Source: Paraburkholderia oxyphila NBRC 105797
GTDB taxonomy: Bacteria > Pseudomonadota > Gammaproteobacteria > Burkholderiales > Burkholderiaceae
Direction of reading: 5' to 3'
NCBI RefSeq assembly: GCF_000685075.1
Contig: NZ_BAYD01000079.1
Location: 1-46,857, forward strand
Length of the DNA: 46,857 nucleotides
Part shown: piece by piece, positions 8,365 to 17,906 of the stretch
Numbering within the stretch: position 1 is the first letter of the stretch
How the letters are laid out: every line of letters begins with the position of its first letter
Position numbers and translations under genes: made by a program
Notes under the pieces: model-generated
Databases searched by the model: none
What the model was told of the DNA's origin: nothing
Seen by the model: only the letters and a program-made list of their open reading frames with translations

Positions 8365-11300
8365 ATGTGGATCGTCAACCTTGCGCTGAAGCGGCCCTAT
8401 ACGTTTATCGTGATGGCCATCCTGATCGTGCTGGCCACGCCGTTCGTGCTCATGTCGATGGCCACCGACGTGCTGCCGAACATCAACATCCCCGTCATCA
8501 GCATCATCTGGTCGTACACGGGCTTCTCGGCGCAGGACATGGCCGAGCGCATCACCTCGGTCAATGAGCGCGGCCTGACCACCACCGTCAGCAACATCGA
8601 GCACATCGAATCGCAGTCGCTGCCGGGTATCGCCGTCATCAAGCTGTTCCTGCAGCCGGGCGCGAATCAGCAGTCGGCCATTGCGCAGGCAGTCGCGTTC
8701 GAGCAGGCAACGCTCAAGCAGATGCCGCCGGGCGCCACGCCGCCGCTCGTGATCAGCTATTCGGCCTCGAGCATCCCGGTGATCCAGTTGGGGCTCTCCA
8801 GCAAGTCGATGAGCGAGCAGGCGCTCGCCGACATTGCCATGAACTTCCTGCGTCCGCAGCTCATTACGATTCCGGGCGCTCAGGTGCCGTATCCGTACGG
8901 CGGCAAGACGCGCGTTATCTCCGTCGATATCGACACGCACTCGCTCATTTCGAAGGGCCTCACGCCCTCCGATATCGTCAACGCGGTCAACGCGCAGAAC
9001 CTCATCCTGCCGACCGGCACGGCCAAGCTCGGCCAGACCGAATATCGCGTGGACACCAACGCGTCGCCCGACACGCTCGCGGGCCTGAACCGCATTCCGG
9101 TCCAGACCGTCAACGGCGCGACCACCTATCTCGGCGACGTCGCGCACGTGCGCGACGGCTTCACGCCGCAGACCAATGTGGTGCGCCAGGACGGCCAGCG
9201 CGGCGTGCTCATGTCGGTCCTCAAGAGCGGCGATGCGTCCACGCTGCAAGTGGTGGGTGCCCTGAAAGACCTGCTGCCGAAAGTGCGCGACACACTGCCC
9301 GCGGACCTCGTCATCAAGCCGCTTTTCGATCAGTCGATCTTCGTTTCGGCGGCGGTGCAGGGCGTGGTGCGCGAAGCGCTGATTGCCGCCGCGCTCACGG
9401 CCGCGATGATCCTGCTGTTCCTCGGCAACTGGCGCAGCACGGTCATCATTGCCGTCTCGATTCCGCTGTCGATTCTCGCCTCGATCATTGCGCTCTATGC
9501 ACTCGGCGAAACGATCAACATCATGACGCTCGGCGGCCTCGCACTCGCGGTGGGCATTCTCGTGGATGACGCCACCGTGACCATCGAGAACATCGAGCGC
9601 CATCTGCATCTGGGCGCGGGCCTGCACGAAGGCATACTGGAAGGCGCGGGCGAGATCGCGGTGCCGGCGCTCGTCTCCACACTGTGCATATGCATCGTGT
9701 TCGTGCCGATGTTCTTCCTCACGGGCGTGGCGCGCTTTCTGTTCGTGCCGCTCGCCGAGGCCGTGGTGTTCGCGATGATCGCCTCGTACATCCTCTCGCG
9801 CACGCTCGTGCCCACGCTCGCGATGCTGCTCTTCGCGGGCCACGACCCGGGCGCTCACGCGCAGCAAGGCGCACGCCTCTCGGGGTTCGCCCGCGTGCAT
9901 TGGCGCTTCAACCACGCGTTCGAGCGCGTGCGTGCGAATTACATCGCGCTGCTGAGCGTCCTGCTCGCGCGGCGCCGTTTCTTCGGCAGCACGTTCCTGG
10001 CGTTCTGCCTGCTCTCGCTCGGGCTCGTGTTCTTCCTGGGCCGTGACTTCTTCCCCTCGGTCGATGCGGGCAACATCCGCTTGCATATGCGCGCACCCAC
10101 GGGCTACCGCATCGAGGAGACGGCGCGCCTCGCCGACGAAGTCGAGCAGACGATCCGCTCGGCCGTGCCGCCCGACCAGCTGGCCACCATCGTGGACAAT
10201 CTCGGCCTGCCGTATAGCGGCATCAATCTCTCGTACAGCAATTCGGGCACGATGGGCACGCTCGACGGCGAAATACAGATCGCGCTCAAGGACGGGCATG
10301 CACCGTCACACGTCTACATCGACAAGCTGCGCACGCTGCTGCCGCAGCGCTTTCCGGGCGTGGAGTTCTTCTTCCAGCCCGCCGACATCATCACGCAGAT
10401 CCTCAACTTCGGGCAGCCCGCGGCCATCGACGTGCAGGTGGTGGGCGCGAACCTCGGCCAGAACATGGCGCTCGCCAGCACGCTGCTCAAAGAGGTGCGG
10501 CAGTTGCCGGGCGCCGTCGACGCGCACATCGAGCAGCGCGACAACGAGCCCGCGCTGATGCTCGCCATGGACCGCTCGCGCATGCAGCAGCTGAACCTGA
10601 GCCCGCAGAACGTTGCACAGGACGTGCTGGTCGCGCTCTCGGGCAGCTCGCAGACCGCGCCCGCCTTCTGGGTGAGCCCGCAGACCGGCGTGGAGTATCC
10701 GCTCACCGTGCAGACGCCGCAGTACCGCGAGGCGTCGCTCAACGAGGTGATGGAGACGCCCGTGTCCGCGCACGCAGCGACGGCGGGCGCGGCGGCGCCG
10801 CTGCAGCTCGTGAGCAACCTCGTGCAGCTCAAGCCGCACGACGGGCCGGCCATCGTCACGCACTACAATATCCGTCCGGTGATCGACCTGCTCGTGAGCG
10901 TGGAGGGCACCGATCTCGGCTCGGTGGGCGCGCATATCGACGCGTTGATCAAGAGCGCGCAGGCGCACGCGCCGCGCGGCACTACCATCACGATGCGCGG
11001 GCAGATCGGCACCATGCGCAGCTCGTTCGTGGGGCTGGGCGTGGGGATTGCGATGGCGATCGTGCTCGTCTATTTGCTGATCGTCGTGAACTTCCAGTCG
11101 TGGGCCGATCCGCTCATCATCGTGAGCGCCTTGCCGGCGGCGCTCGCGGGCATCGCGTGGATGCTGTTCATCACCGGCACGCATCTGAGCGTGCCCGCGC
11201 TCACGGGGGCGATCATGACCGTGGGCGTGGCGACCGCCAACAGTATTCTCGTGGTGGCGTTCGCGCGCCAGCGCCTGGCCGCCGGCGCGACGCCGCTCGC

Positions 11301-11577
11301 GGCCGCGCTGGAGGCGGGGGCGACGCGTATCCGCCCGGTGCTGATGACCGCATTCGCGATGATGATCGGCATGGTGCCGATGGCGCTCGGTCTCGGCGAA
11401 GGCGCGGAGCAGAACGCGCCGCTCGGGCGTGCGGTGATCGGCGGCCTGATGTTCGCGACCGTCTCCACGCTTTTGTTCGTACCGCTGATGTTTGCGACGG
11501 TCCATTCGCGGCTCGCGCGTCGCGCGCAAGCCAGACACGAACGCGAGGCGCAACGCCGCCGATCGCCCCGTCAATGA
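8365..11577 (+). CDS. RND efflux permease subunit (AcrB-like, lacking the TM10 lysine)
   Basis: The 1070-residue inner-membrane pump subunit exports substrates from the periplasm using the proton gradient. It shows the RND duplication, with TM1 at residues 9-28, a large periplasmic loop, a helix bundle from about 335 to 490, TM7 near 540, a second loop and a final bundle from about 890 to 1045. TM4 carries the paired proton-relay aspartates (GILVDDATVTIENIER, Asp401 and Asp402). In TM11 Arg988 and Thr995 (RIRPVLMT) match AcrB Arg971 and Thr978. At the AcrB Lys940 position this protein has Ala958 (GVATANSIL). The DD motif favours organic substrates rather than metals. It is the first gene of a five-gene operon; the ATG lacks a clear ribosome binding site. 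Confidence 0.93.
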   Translation: MWIVNLALKRPYTFIVMAILIVLATPFVLMSMATDVLPNINIPVISIIWSYTGFSAQDMAERITSVNERGLTTTVSNIEHIESQSLPGIAVIKLFLQPGANQQSAIAQAVAFEQATLKQMPPGATPPLVISYSASSIPVIQLGLSSKSMSEQALADIAMNFLRPQLITIPGAQVPYPYGGKTRVISVDIDTHSLISKGLTPSDIVNAVNAQNLILPTGTAKLGQTEYRVDTNASPDTLAGLNRIPVQTVNGATTYLGDVAHVRDGFTPQTNVVRQDGQRGVLMSVLKSGDASTLQVVGALKDLLPKVRDTLPADLVIKPLFDQSIFVSAAVQGVVREALIAAALTAAMILLFLGNWRSTVIIAVSIPLSILASIIALYALGETINIMTLGGLALAVGILVDDATVTIENIERHLHLGAGLHEGILEGAGEIAVPALVSTLCICIVFVPMFFLTGVARFLFVPLAEAVVFAMIASYILSRTLVPTLAMLLFAGHDPGAHAQQGARLSGFARVHWRFNHAFERVRANYIALLSVLLARRRFFGSTFLAFCLLSLGLVFFLGRDFFPSVDAGNIRLHMRAPTGYRIEETARLADEVEQTIRSAVPPDQLATIVDNLGLPYSGINLSYSNSGTMGTLDGEIQIALKDGHAPSHVYIDKLRTLLPQRFPGVEFFFQPADIITQILNFGQPAAIDVQVVGANLGQNMALASTLLKEVRQLPGAVDAHIEQRDNEPALMLAMDRSRMQQLNLSPQNVAQDVLVALSGSSQTAPAFWVSPQTGVEYPLTVQTPQYREASLNEVMETPVSAHAATAGAAAPLQLVSNLVQLKPHDGPAIVTHYNIRPVIDLLVSVEGTDLGSVGAHIDALIKSAQAHAPRGTTITMRGQIGTMRSSFVGLGVGIAMAIVLVYLLIVVNFQSWADPLIIVSALPAALAGIAWMLFITGTHLSVPALTGAIMTVGVATANSILVVAFARQRLAAGATPLAAALEAGATRIRPVLMTAFAMMIGMVPMALGLGEGAEQNAPLGRAVIGGLMFATVSTLLFVPLMFATVHSRLARRAQARHEREAQRRRSPRQ

Positions 11578-11620
11578 GCGCGTACGACGCTAACCGGATA
11601 CGCTATTCCTGGTCGAAGAC

Positions 11621-12874
11621 ATGAACGAACCCCAGCACCACTCATCCCTCGACATCGCCGTGGGCGGCGAGCAAGGCATGGATTTGCCCGGGCGTGCGCA
11701 GGCAGGCAAACGCGCGCGCGTCGCGGTGATCATCGTCGCGCTGCTGCTTGCAGCCGGCGCGGCACGCACGATCGTCTCGAACGTGATGAACGCGCACCAT
11801 CTGGCCGACGTCACGAAGCAGAACGCGAAGCAGTACGTGAGCGTCGTGCAGCCCGTCGCGGCCGGCGCGGACGGGCGCATCGCGCTGCCGGGCACGCTGC
11901 GCGGCTACGTGGAGGCGCCGATCTATTCGCGCGCGAACGGCTATGTGCTCAAGTGGTATGCCGATATTGGCGCGCACGTCCAGCAAGGTCAGCTGCTCGC
12001 GGAAATCGATACACCCGAGATCGACCAGGAGCTCGCGCAGGCACAGGCGCAGCGCGACCAGTCCGCCTCGACGCTCGCGCTCGCGAAGACCTCGTTCGAC
12101 CGCGCGCAGCAGTTGCGCCAGCGCGATGCGGTTTCGCAGCAGGAGCTCGACGACCGCCAAGGCGCGTACAACCAGGACGTCGCGAATCTCGCGGCGGCGG
12201 ACGCCAACGTGCGCCGCCTGCAGCAGATGAAGTCGTTCCAGCGCATCGTCGCGCCCATCACGGGTGTGATCACGCAGCGCAATGTCGATATCGGCGACCT
12301 CGTGAATGCGGGCAACGGCGGCGCGGGGAGAGCGCTCTTTGCGATCGCGCAGTCCGATCCGCTGCGCCTCTATCTCGACGTGCCGCAGACCTACGCCCAG
12401 CAAGTGGCCGTGGGCCAGCACGTGAGCGTGACCGAGCAGGAGCTGCCCGGCGTGACGTTCGACGGCACCGTCACGCGCACCTCGCAGGCCATCGACGTGG
12501 CCACGCGTACGCTGCAGGTCGAGATCACGCTGCCCAATCACGATGGCAGGTTGTTGCCCGGTGCCTATGTGCAGGCGGCGTTGCAGACCGATTCGAAGGG
12601 AGTCCTGACGGTTCCGGGCAACACGCTGCTGTTCCGCGCGGAGGGGCCGCGCCTCGCGGTCGTGGACGCGCAAGGCAAGGTCAAGCTCAAGCCCGTTGAG
12701 ATCGCCCAGGATCTCGGGCAGACGCTCGCCATCAGCCGCGGGCTCGATCCAGGCGACCGCGTCGTGCTTAACCCGAGCGATTCGATCGCCGATGGCGATA
12801 GCGTGGTGGTGGTCGCGCCAGGCAAGGGCGGCGCCGCGGCTGCGGGCCATGCCGCCGCGCGAGGCGCGACGTGA
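11621..12874 (+). CDS. RND efflux periplasmic adaptor (membrane fusion protein)
   Basis: The 417-residue adaptor bridges the permease and the outer-membrane channel. After a cytoplasmic N-terminus, one membrane anchor lies at about residues 27-46. The lipoyl half-motifs (residues ~95-125, SRANGYVLKWYADIGAHVQQG, and ~205-235) flank an alpha-helical hairpin rich in Gln and Ala (residues ~130-200). Beta-barrel and membrane-proximal domains follow, with the family segment DLVNAGNGG and a VDGTVTRTSQAID-like stretch. It starts 43 bases after the permease stop and its own stop overlaps the next start (GTGA). Placing the adaptor after the permease reverses the more common acrA-acrB order. Confidence 0.92.
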   Translation: MNEPQHHSSLDIAVGGEQGMDLPGRAQAGKRARVAVIIVALLLAAGAARTIVSNVMNAHHLADVTKQNAKQYVSVVQPVAAGADGRIALPGTLRGYVEAPIYSRANGYVLKWYADIGAHVQQGQLLAEIDTPEIDQELAQAQAQRDQSASTLALAKTSFDRAQQLRQRDAVSQQELDDRQGAYNQDVANLAAADANVRRLQQMKSFQRIVAPITGVITQRNVDIGDLVNAGNGGAGRALFAIAQSDPLRLYLDVPQTYAQQVAVGQHVSVTEQELPGVTFDGTVTRTSQAIDVATRTLQVEITLPNHDGRLLPGAYVQAALQTDSKGVLTVPGNTLLFRAEGPRLAVVDAQGKVKLKPVEIAQDLGQTLAISRGLDPGDRVVLNPSDSIADGDSVVVVAPGKGGAAAAGHAAARGAT

Positions 12875-14418
12875 GCGCCGCAAGACTCATCAAGCGCCGC
12901 ATGCTGCAACGCGTGCGTCCGACGGCCACGGCGCTCGCGGTGCTAGGCGTGGCGGGACTGACGGCCTGCACGGTCGGCCCGGACTATCGCGCGCCGCAGA
13001 CGGCGAGTCCCGCCGCCTGGCGCGTCGATCCTGCCGACGCGTACTGGCACGCGGCGCAGCCTTCGCACGCGCCGCTCGATCCGCAGTGGTGGAAGGTGTT
13101 CGGCAATGCGGAGCTCGACGGCCTCGAAACGCAAGCGCTCGCGGAGAACCAGACGCTGCGCATCGCGGTCGCGCACTACGAGCAGGCGCGCGCGACGCTG
13201 GCTTCGGTGTCGTCGCAACAGGCGCCGCAGGTTTCGCTGGACGCCAACCTTGCGCGCGCACGCGTCTCCGCGAATCGTCCGCAACTGAGCTATACGACGC
13301 CGAACATGTCGACCGTGCAGAGCGATATCGGCGTTGGGGCGACCATCAGCTACGAGCTCGACCTGTTCGGGCGCATCCGGCGCATGGTGGAGTCGGCGCA
13401 GGCGTCGGCGCAGCAGGCCGGCGACGATCTCGCCAATGCGCGCCTCGTGCTCACGGCGGAACTGGCGACCGATTACTTCGCGCTGCGCGAGCTCGACGAC
13501 GAAATCGACGTGGTGCACCGCTCCGTGGCGCTGCAGCAAAAGGCGCTCGATTTCGTGAACGCGCAACACGACCTGGGCGCGGTCTCGGGCCTCGAGCTGC
13601 TGCAGCAGAAGGCGCAGCTCGACGCCACACAGACCCAGCTCCAGTTGCTCGAAAACCAGCGCCAGCAAGACGAGCACGCGATCGCCGTGTTGATCGGCAA
13701 GCCCGCGCCCGAGTTCGCGCTCGCGCCGCAGGTCGTGGCGCTGCCCGTGCCCGCACTGCCCACGGGCCTGCCGAGCGAGCTGCTGCAGCGGCGGCCCGAC
13801 GTGGCCTCGGCGGAACGCGCCATGGCCGCGGCCAACGCGCAAATCGGCGTGGCGCGCTCGGCCTACTTCCCGGACATCACGCTCTCGCCCACGCTGGGCT
13901 GGGAGTCCACGCGCTTTGGCAATCTCTTCACGGCGCCGAGCCTGATGTGGTCGCTCGGCGCGGCGGCGGGCGAGGTGCTGTTCGACGGCGGCAAGCGCGC
14001 GGCGGGCGTGGACTATGCGCAGGCCGGCTACGAGTCGGCGCAGGCGTCGTATCGGCAGACGGTGCTCACCGCCTTCCAGGAGGTGCAAAATGCGGTGACG
14101 GGGCTTTCGGTGCTCGATCTCGCGGCGGCGAACGGCCAGGCCGCCGTGGACGACGCTCGCAAGTCCTTCGATCTCGCGAACGATCGCTACCAGGGCGGGC
14201 TCGTGGCGTTCATCGACGTGCTCAATGCCGAGCAGCAACTGCTTGCCAGCGAGCGCCAGGAGGTGCAGATTCACGGACAGCAGGCGGCCACGGTGGTCTA
14301 TCTGGCGAAGGCGCTGGGCGGCGGCTGGAGCGCGGACGAACGCGCGCTCGCCTGCAGCGCGGGCACCTGCCGCGAGGTGCCGGGACCGCAGGCGAGCGCC
14401 GCGCCAGCAGGAGGATGA
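12871..14418 (+). CDS. RND efflux outer-membrane lipoprotein (NodT/OprM family)
   Basis: The 515-residue outer-membrane factor forms the exit duct of the tripartite pump. Two TolC-type repeats are visible, with the typical N-terminal segment GPDYRAPQT, the tract WWKVFGNAELDGLETQAL, and the second-repeat signature PSELLQRRPDVASAERAMAA. The signal sequence ends in a lipobox, LTAC, so the mature protein begins at an acylated cysteine (Cys33 from the GTG start, Cys23 from ATG 12901). I prefer GTG 12871, whose GTGA overlap with the adaptor stop suggests translational coupling; ATG 12901 would also give a full signal peptide. The C-terminus extends past the usual end with a cysteine-containing Ala-rich tail. 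Confidence 0.92.
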   Translation: MSAARLIKRRMLQRVRPTATALAVLGVAGLTACTVGPDYRAPQTASPAAWRVDPADAYWHAAQPSHAPLDPQWWKVFGNAELDGLETQALAENQTLRIAVAHYEQARATLASVSSQQAPQVSLDANLARARVSANRPQLSYTTPNMSTVQSDIGVGATISYELDLFGRIRRMVESAQASAQQAGDDLANARLVLTAELATDYFALRELDDEIDVVHRSVALQQKALDFVNAQHDLGAVSGLELLQQKAQLDATQTQLQLLENQRQQDEHAIAVLIGKPAPEFALAPQVVALPVPALPTGLPSELLQRRPDVASAERAMAAANAQIGVARSAYFPDITLSPTLGWESTRFGNLFTAPSLMWSLGAAAGEVLFDGGKRAAGVDYAQAGYESAQASYRQTVLTAFQEVQNAVTGLSVLDLAAANGQAAVDDARKSFDLANDRYQGGLVAFIDVLNAEQQLLASERQEVQIHGQQAATVVYLAKALGGGWSADERALACSAGTCREVPGPQASAAPAGG

Positions 14419-14420
14419 TA

Positions 14421-15110
14421 ATGAAAGTATTGGTGATCGAAGACGAGCGCAAGGTGGTGGATTACCTGCGCAGCGGGTTGAGCGAACAGGGCTGGGTGGT
14501 CGACGTCGCGATGGACGGCGAAGAGGGCGCCTGGATGGCCACCGAGTACGATTTCGACGTGATCGTGCTCGACGTGATGCTGCCCAAGCTCGACGGCTTC
14601 GGTGTGCTGCGCGCGGTGCGCGCGAAGAAGGAAACGCCGGTCATCATGCTGACCGCGCGCGACCGCGTGGACGACCGCGTGCATGGCCTGCGCGACGGCG
14701 CCGACGACTATCTGACCAAGCCGTTCTCGTTCCTCGAACTGGTCGAGCGTCTGCGCGCGCTCACGCGCCGCGCGCGCGCCCAGGAGTCCACGCTCATCTC
14801 AGTGGGCGATCTGCAGGTCGACCTCATCAGCCGCCGCGCGACGCGCGACGGCGTGCGGCTCGATCTCACGGCCAAGGAGTTTCAGCTGCTTTCGGTGCTC
14901 GCGCGGCGGCGCGGCGAGATCCTCTCGAAGACGCTCATTACCGAACTCGTGTGGGACGTGAACTTCGAGAGCAACGCCAATGTGGTGGAGACGGCCATCA
15001 AGCGGTTGCGCGCGAAGCTCGACGGCCCGCACGCGGCCAAGCTGCTGCATACGATACGCGGCATGGGCTACGTGCTGGAAGTGCGCGAGGACGGAGGCCA
15101 GCCATCATGA
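14421..15110 (+). CDS. OmpR-family response regulator of the efflux operon
   Basis: The 229-residue regulator has a receiver domain in residues 1-120 with the acidic pair (IEDE), phospho-acceptor Asp51 (VIVLDVMLPKLDG), and the switch Thr and Lys (MLTARD, DYLTKPFS). A winged-helix DNA-binding domain follows at about 128-225, with LTAKEFQLLSVLARRRGEIL and the ETAIKRLRAKLD recognition region. It resembles the CusR/IrlR heavy-metal subgroup. AGGAGG at 14409-14414 lies six bases before the chosen ATG; the nearer ATG at 14415 is too close. The stop overlaps the kinase start (ATGA), and it sits two bases after the outer-membrane factor gene, so it is probably in the same transcript and controls it. 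Confidence 0.95.
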   Translation: MKVLVIEDERKVVDYLRSGLSEQGWVVDVAMDGEEGAWMATEYDFDVIVLDVMLPKLDGFGVLRAVRAKKETPVIMLTARDRVDDRVHGLRDGADDYLTKPFSFLELVERLRALTRRARAQESTLISVGDLQVDLISRRATRDGVRLDLTAKEFQLLSVLARRRGEILSKTLITELVWDVNFESNANVVETAIKRLRAKLDGPHAAKLLHTIRGMGYVLEVREDGGQPS

Positions 15111-16552
15111 AGCGCTCGATCTCGCTGCGGCTTTCGGCGATGTTCGCAGCGGTGTCGCTGGTCGTGTTCACGCTCACCGGCGCGGGGCTCTTTCTGCTGA
15201 TGCAGCATCAGCTCTTCAACGAGCTGCGTGAGACACTCGACACGCGCGCGCGCATCGCGGGCCTGATCGTCGCGCATGCGCCCGACGTGAAGAAGTGGGC
15301 GTTCGTGCAAGAGAAGCTGCGCGATCTCTCGCCCTCGGACAGCCGCACGCATTACTACGTGGAAGGCCCGGACCCGCGCTTTCGCTTCGGCGCGCCCATC
15401 GTGGGCAAGATTACCGGCGACGTGGGCCCCAATCATCAGCTCGTGCGGCCGTCGGGCTGCGACTACGACATGATCGTCACGAGCATGATGGTGCCCGCCA
15501 GCGGTGACCGGCCCGAGGTGAAGCTCGTGGTGGCGAGCGACTGCATACGCACGGAAAGCATGCTGCGGCACTTCGGCATTGCGCTGGGCGTGCTGATCGC
15601 GCTCTCGACCATCGCGGTGGCGCTCCTGAGCCGCGCGGTCACGCGCTTCGGTCTCGCCCCGCTCACACGGCTCTCGCGCGAGGCGGCGCAGCTGAGCCCC
15701 TCGAACCGCCGCCAGCGCCTGTGCGACGGCGAGCTGCCCGAAGAGCTGCACGAACTCGCCACCTCGTTCAACGGCGCGCTCGGGCGGCTCGACACGGCCT
15801 ACGAGCGCCTCGAATCGTTCAATGCCGACGTCGCGCACGAGTTGCGCACGCCCGTGAGCATCCTGATCGGCCAGACCCAGGTGGCGCTCACGCGCGATCG
15901 ATCGGTCGCGCAGTTGCAGCAGACGCTGCAATCGAATCTTGAGGAATTCGAACGATTGCGCGTGATCGTCAACGACATGCTGTTCCTCTCGCGCAGCGAC
16001 CGTGGCGAGCGCGCGACCGAGCTCACGGAGGTCTCGCTGCGAGGCGAAGTCGAGCGCATGCTGGAGTTTCTGGAGATGCCGCTCGAAGAGGCGCAACTGG
16101 GCGTGCAGGTGCACGGCGATGCGCGCGCGTGGGTGAACACCTCGCTGATCGGCCGCGCGGTGAGCAATCTGTTCGTGAACGCGATCCAGCATTCGCCGCC
16201 CGCAACCGTGCTGCAGGCGACCATCGCGCCGCAGAACGGCTATGTCGAGATTGCCGTGTCGAATCCCGGCGAGCCGCTCGATCCTGTGGTGCGCGAGCAC
16301 ATTTTCGACCGCTTCTACCGCATCCAGGAAGCGCGTTCGAACAGTCACGAGAACCACGGCCTCGGGCTGTCGATCGTCAAGGCGGTGGCGGAGATGCATG
16401 GCGGCACGGTATTCGTGCGCAGTGCGAATGGTGTCAATACGTTCGGCTTTTCGGTAGCCGTGCGGGGCGGCGACACGGCGGGCAGGGCGCCGGTGACGCC
16501 CGACGTCACGCGTCAGGGCCGCGCGGGGCTGCCGCTGCATGTCTCGTCCTGA
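15107..16552 (+). CDS. Sensor histidine kinase of the efflux operon (CusS/IrlS-like)
   Basis: The 481-residue membrane kinase has a first membrane helix at residues ~10-32, a periplasmic sensor region of about 135 residues with two cysteines (SGCDYDM and SDCIRTE), a second helix near 155-178, and a HAMP linker. The H-box FNADVAHELRTPVSILIG places phospho-acceptor His244. N, G1 and G2 boxes follow (NLFVNAIQHSPP, FDRFYRI, NHGLGLSIVKAVAEMHGG). The layout is that of the heavy-metal sensor kinase family, but the sensed signal is unknown. The gene overlaps the response regulator by four bases and closes the efflux operon, ending 29 bases from the convergent AI-2E transporter gene. Confidence 0.95.
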   Translation: MKRSISLRLSAMFAAVSLVVFTLTGAGLFLLMQHQLFNELRETLDTRARIAGLIVAHAPDVKKWAFVQEKLRDLSPSDSRTHYYVEGPDPRFRFGAPIVGKITGDVGPNHQLVRPSGCDYDMIVTSMMVPASGDRPEVKLVVASDCIRTESMLRHFGIALGVLIALSTIAVALLSRAVTRFGLAPLTRLSREAAQLSPSNRRQRLCDGELPEELHELATSFNGALGRLDTAYERLESFNADVAHELRTPVSILIGQTQVALTRDRSVAQLQQTLQSNLEEFERLRVIVNDMLFLSRSDRGERATELTEVSLRGEVERMLEFLEMPLEEAQLGVQVHGDARAWVNTSLIGRAVSNLFVNAIQHSPPATVLQATIAPQNGYVEIAVSNPGEPLDPVVREHIFDRFYRIQEARSNSHENHGLGLSIVKAVAEMHGGTVFVRSANGVNTFGFSVAVRGGDTAGRAPVTPDVTRQGRAGLPLHVSS

Positions 16553-16581
16553 GGCCGCGCCGCCTGCGCGCCGCTTGCGCG

Positions 16582-17679
16582 CTAGACGAGGTCGTCGTCC
16601 GTTTGCTGGCTCGCGTCTTCTTCGTTCTGGTGGTGCTGGTCGCGGCGCAGCAGATCCCAGCAGCTGATGAAGAGCGCCGCAATCAGCGGCCCGATCACGA
16701 AGCCGTTGATGCCCATCAGCGAGATGCCGCCTAGCGTCGAAATCAGTACGACCCAGTCGGGCAGGCGTGTGTCCTTGCCCACCAGCACGGGGCGCAGCAC
16801 GTTGTCCACCGTGCCGATCACGAGCGTGCCGAACAGCGCGAGGCCGATGCCCTTGGCGAGCGCACCCGTCGAAATGAAATAGATGGCGATGGGCACCCAC
16901 ACGAGCGCCGCGCCCACCGCGGGCAGCAGCGAGAGCAGCATCATCACGAAGCCCCATAGCAGCGCGCCCTGAATCCCCAGCACCCAGAGGGCAATGCCGC
17001 CCAGCGCGCCCTGCACGAACGCCACCGCCACGTTGCCCTTCACAGTCGCGCGGATCACGGTCGTGAACTTGCGGATCAGATGTTGCTTGTGCGATTCGTC
17101 GAGCGGGATCGCATCGCGTATGAGCCGGGAAATTTCGCGGCCGTCGCGAACGAGAAAGAAGAACATGTAGAGCATCACGCAGAAGCTCACCATGACCTGC
17201 ACCGTGATCTGCCCGACGCTCAGCGCACGCGTGGCGACGAACTGGCTGATTTGCGCGGCGCCCGCGGAAAGGCGCTGCTGGAGGCCCGGCAGATCCATCA
17301 GGTCGTAGCGTGCGAGCAAGTTTTGCAGCGACTGCGGCAGGGCATGCACGATCTGGCTGAAGTAGGCCCCGAAGTCGAGACTGCCCGCGCGCACCTGCGA
17401 GTATGCGTAGCCCACCTGCTGGATCAGCGTGCCCGCCACGAGCGTGAGCGGGAAGATCACGATGACGAGACAGATCGTGAGCGTGATGAACGCGGCGAGC
17501 GTGCGCCGCCGCCCGAGGTGCGCGACGATGCGGCGCTGCACGGGCTGGAAGATCAGCGCGAGTATCGCGCCCCATAGCACGGTGCTGAAGAACGGCGCGA
17601 GCACGAAGCACAGCGCGATGGAGACGACGAAGAGCAGCAGATAGAACGCGGTCTGGTGGAGTTGCTTGTTGCCGTCCAT
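16582..17679 (-). CDS. AI-2E family transporter (YdiK/PerM-like membrane protein)
   Basis: The 365-residue protein shows about eight membrane helices in the arrangement of the AI-2E transporter family: two near the start (residues ~8-50), one at ~65-85, a soluble stretch rich in Gln/Leu (residues ~90-150), then helices from ~155 onward including GNVAVAFVQGALGGIALWVLG and the C-terminal GGISLMGINGFVIGPLIAAL signature. Members have been linked to autoinducer-2 export, sodium/proton exchange or other transport, so the substrate is open. I trimmed the reading frame to ATG 17679 because the preceding 61 codons are Arg/Pro-rich and not family-like. The C-terminus is acidic and polar. Confidence 0.85.
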   Translation of the reverse strand: MDGNKQLHQTAFYLLLFVVSIALCFVLAPFFSTVLWGAILALIFQPVQRRIVAHLGRRRTLAAFITLTICLVIVIFPLTLVAGTLIQQVGYAYSQVRAGSLDFGAYFSQIVHALPQSLQNLLARYDLMDLPGLQQRLSAGAAQISQFVATRALSVGQITVQVMVSFCVMLYMFFFLVRDGREISRLIRDAIPLDESHKQHLIRKFTTVIRATVKGNVAVAFVQGALGGIALWVLGIQGALLWGFVMMLLSLLPAVGAALVWVPIAIYFISTGALAKGIGLALFGTLVIGTVDNVLRPVLVGKDTRLPDWVVLISTLGGISLMGINGFVIGPLIAALFISCWDLLRRDQHHQNEEDASQQTDDDLV

Positions 17680-17906
17680 GAGCGGTGGATTCCTGTGGGG
17701 TGCGGACAAGCGCAAACCCGGGCGAGCGGGTGGCGTTGTCGAGCATGATACGGCCTCGCGCGGGGCGCTGGCGGCAGCCTGCGCGCCTTGGGCGGCGCGC
17801 TGCTGTGGGCGACCTTGCGGGGTCTCGGACGAAGCTCGCGGCAGCGGCGTTCGGGTGCGCACCCATTACATATTGGATGCGCACGCAACGGTCTATGGAA
17901 ATGGAC

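Noticed and set aside
8332..10299. Open minus-strand frame opposite the RND permease
   Set aside because: Arg/Glu/His-rich shadow frame with no ribosome binding site and no recognisable domain.
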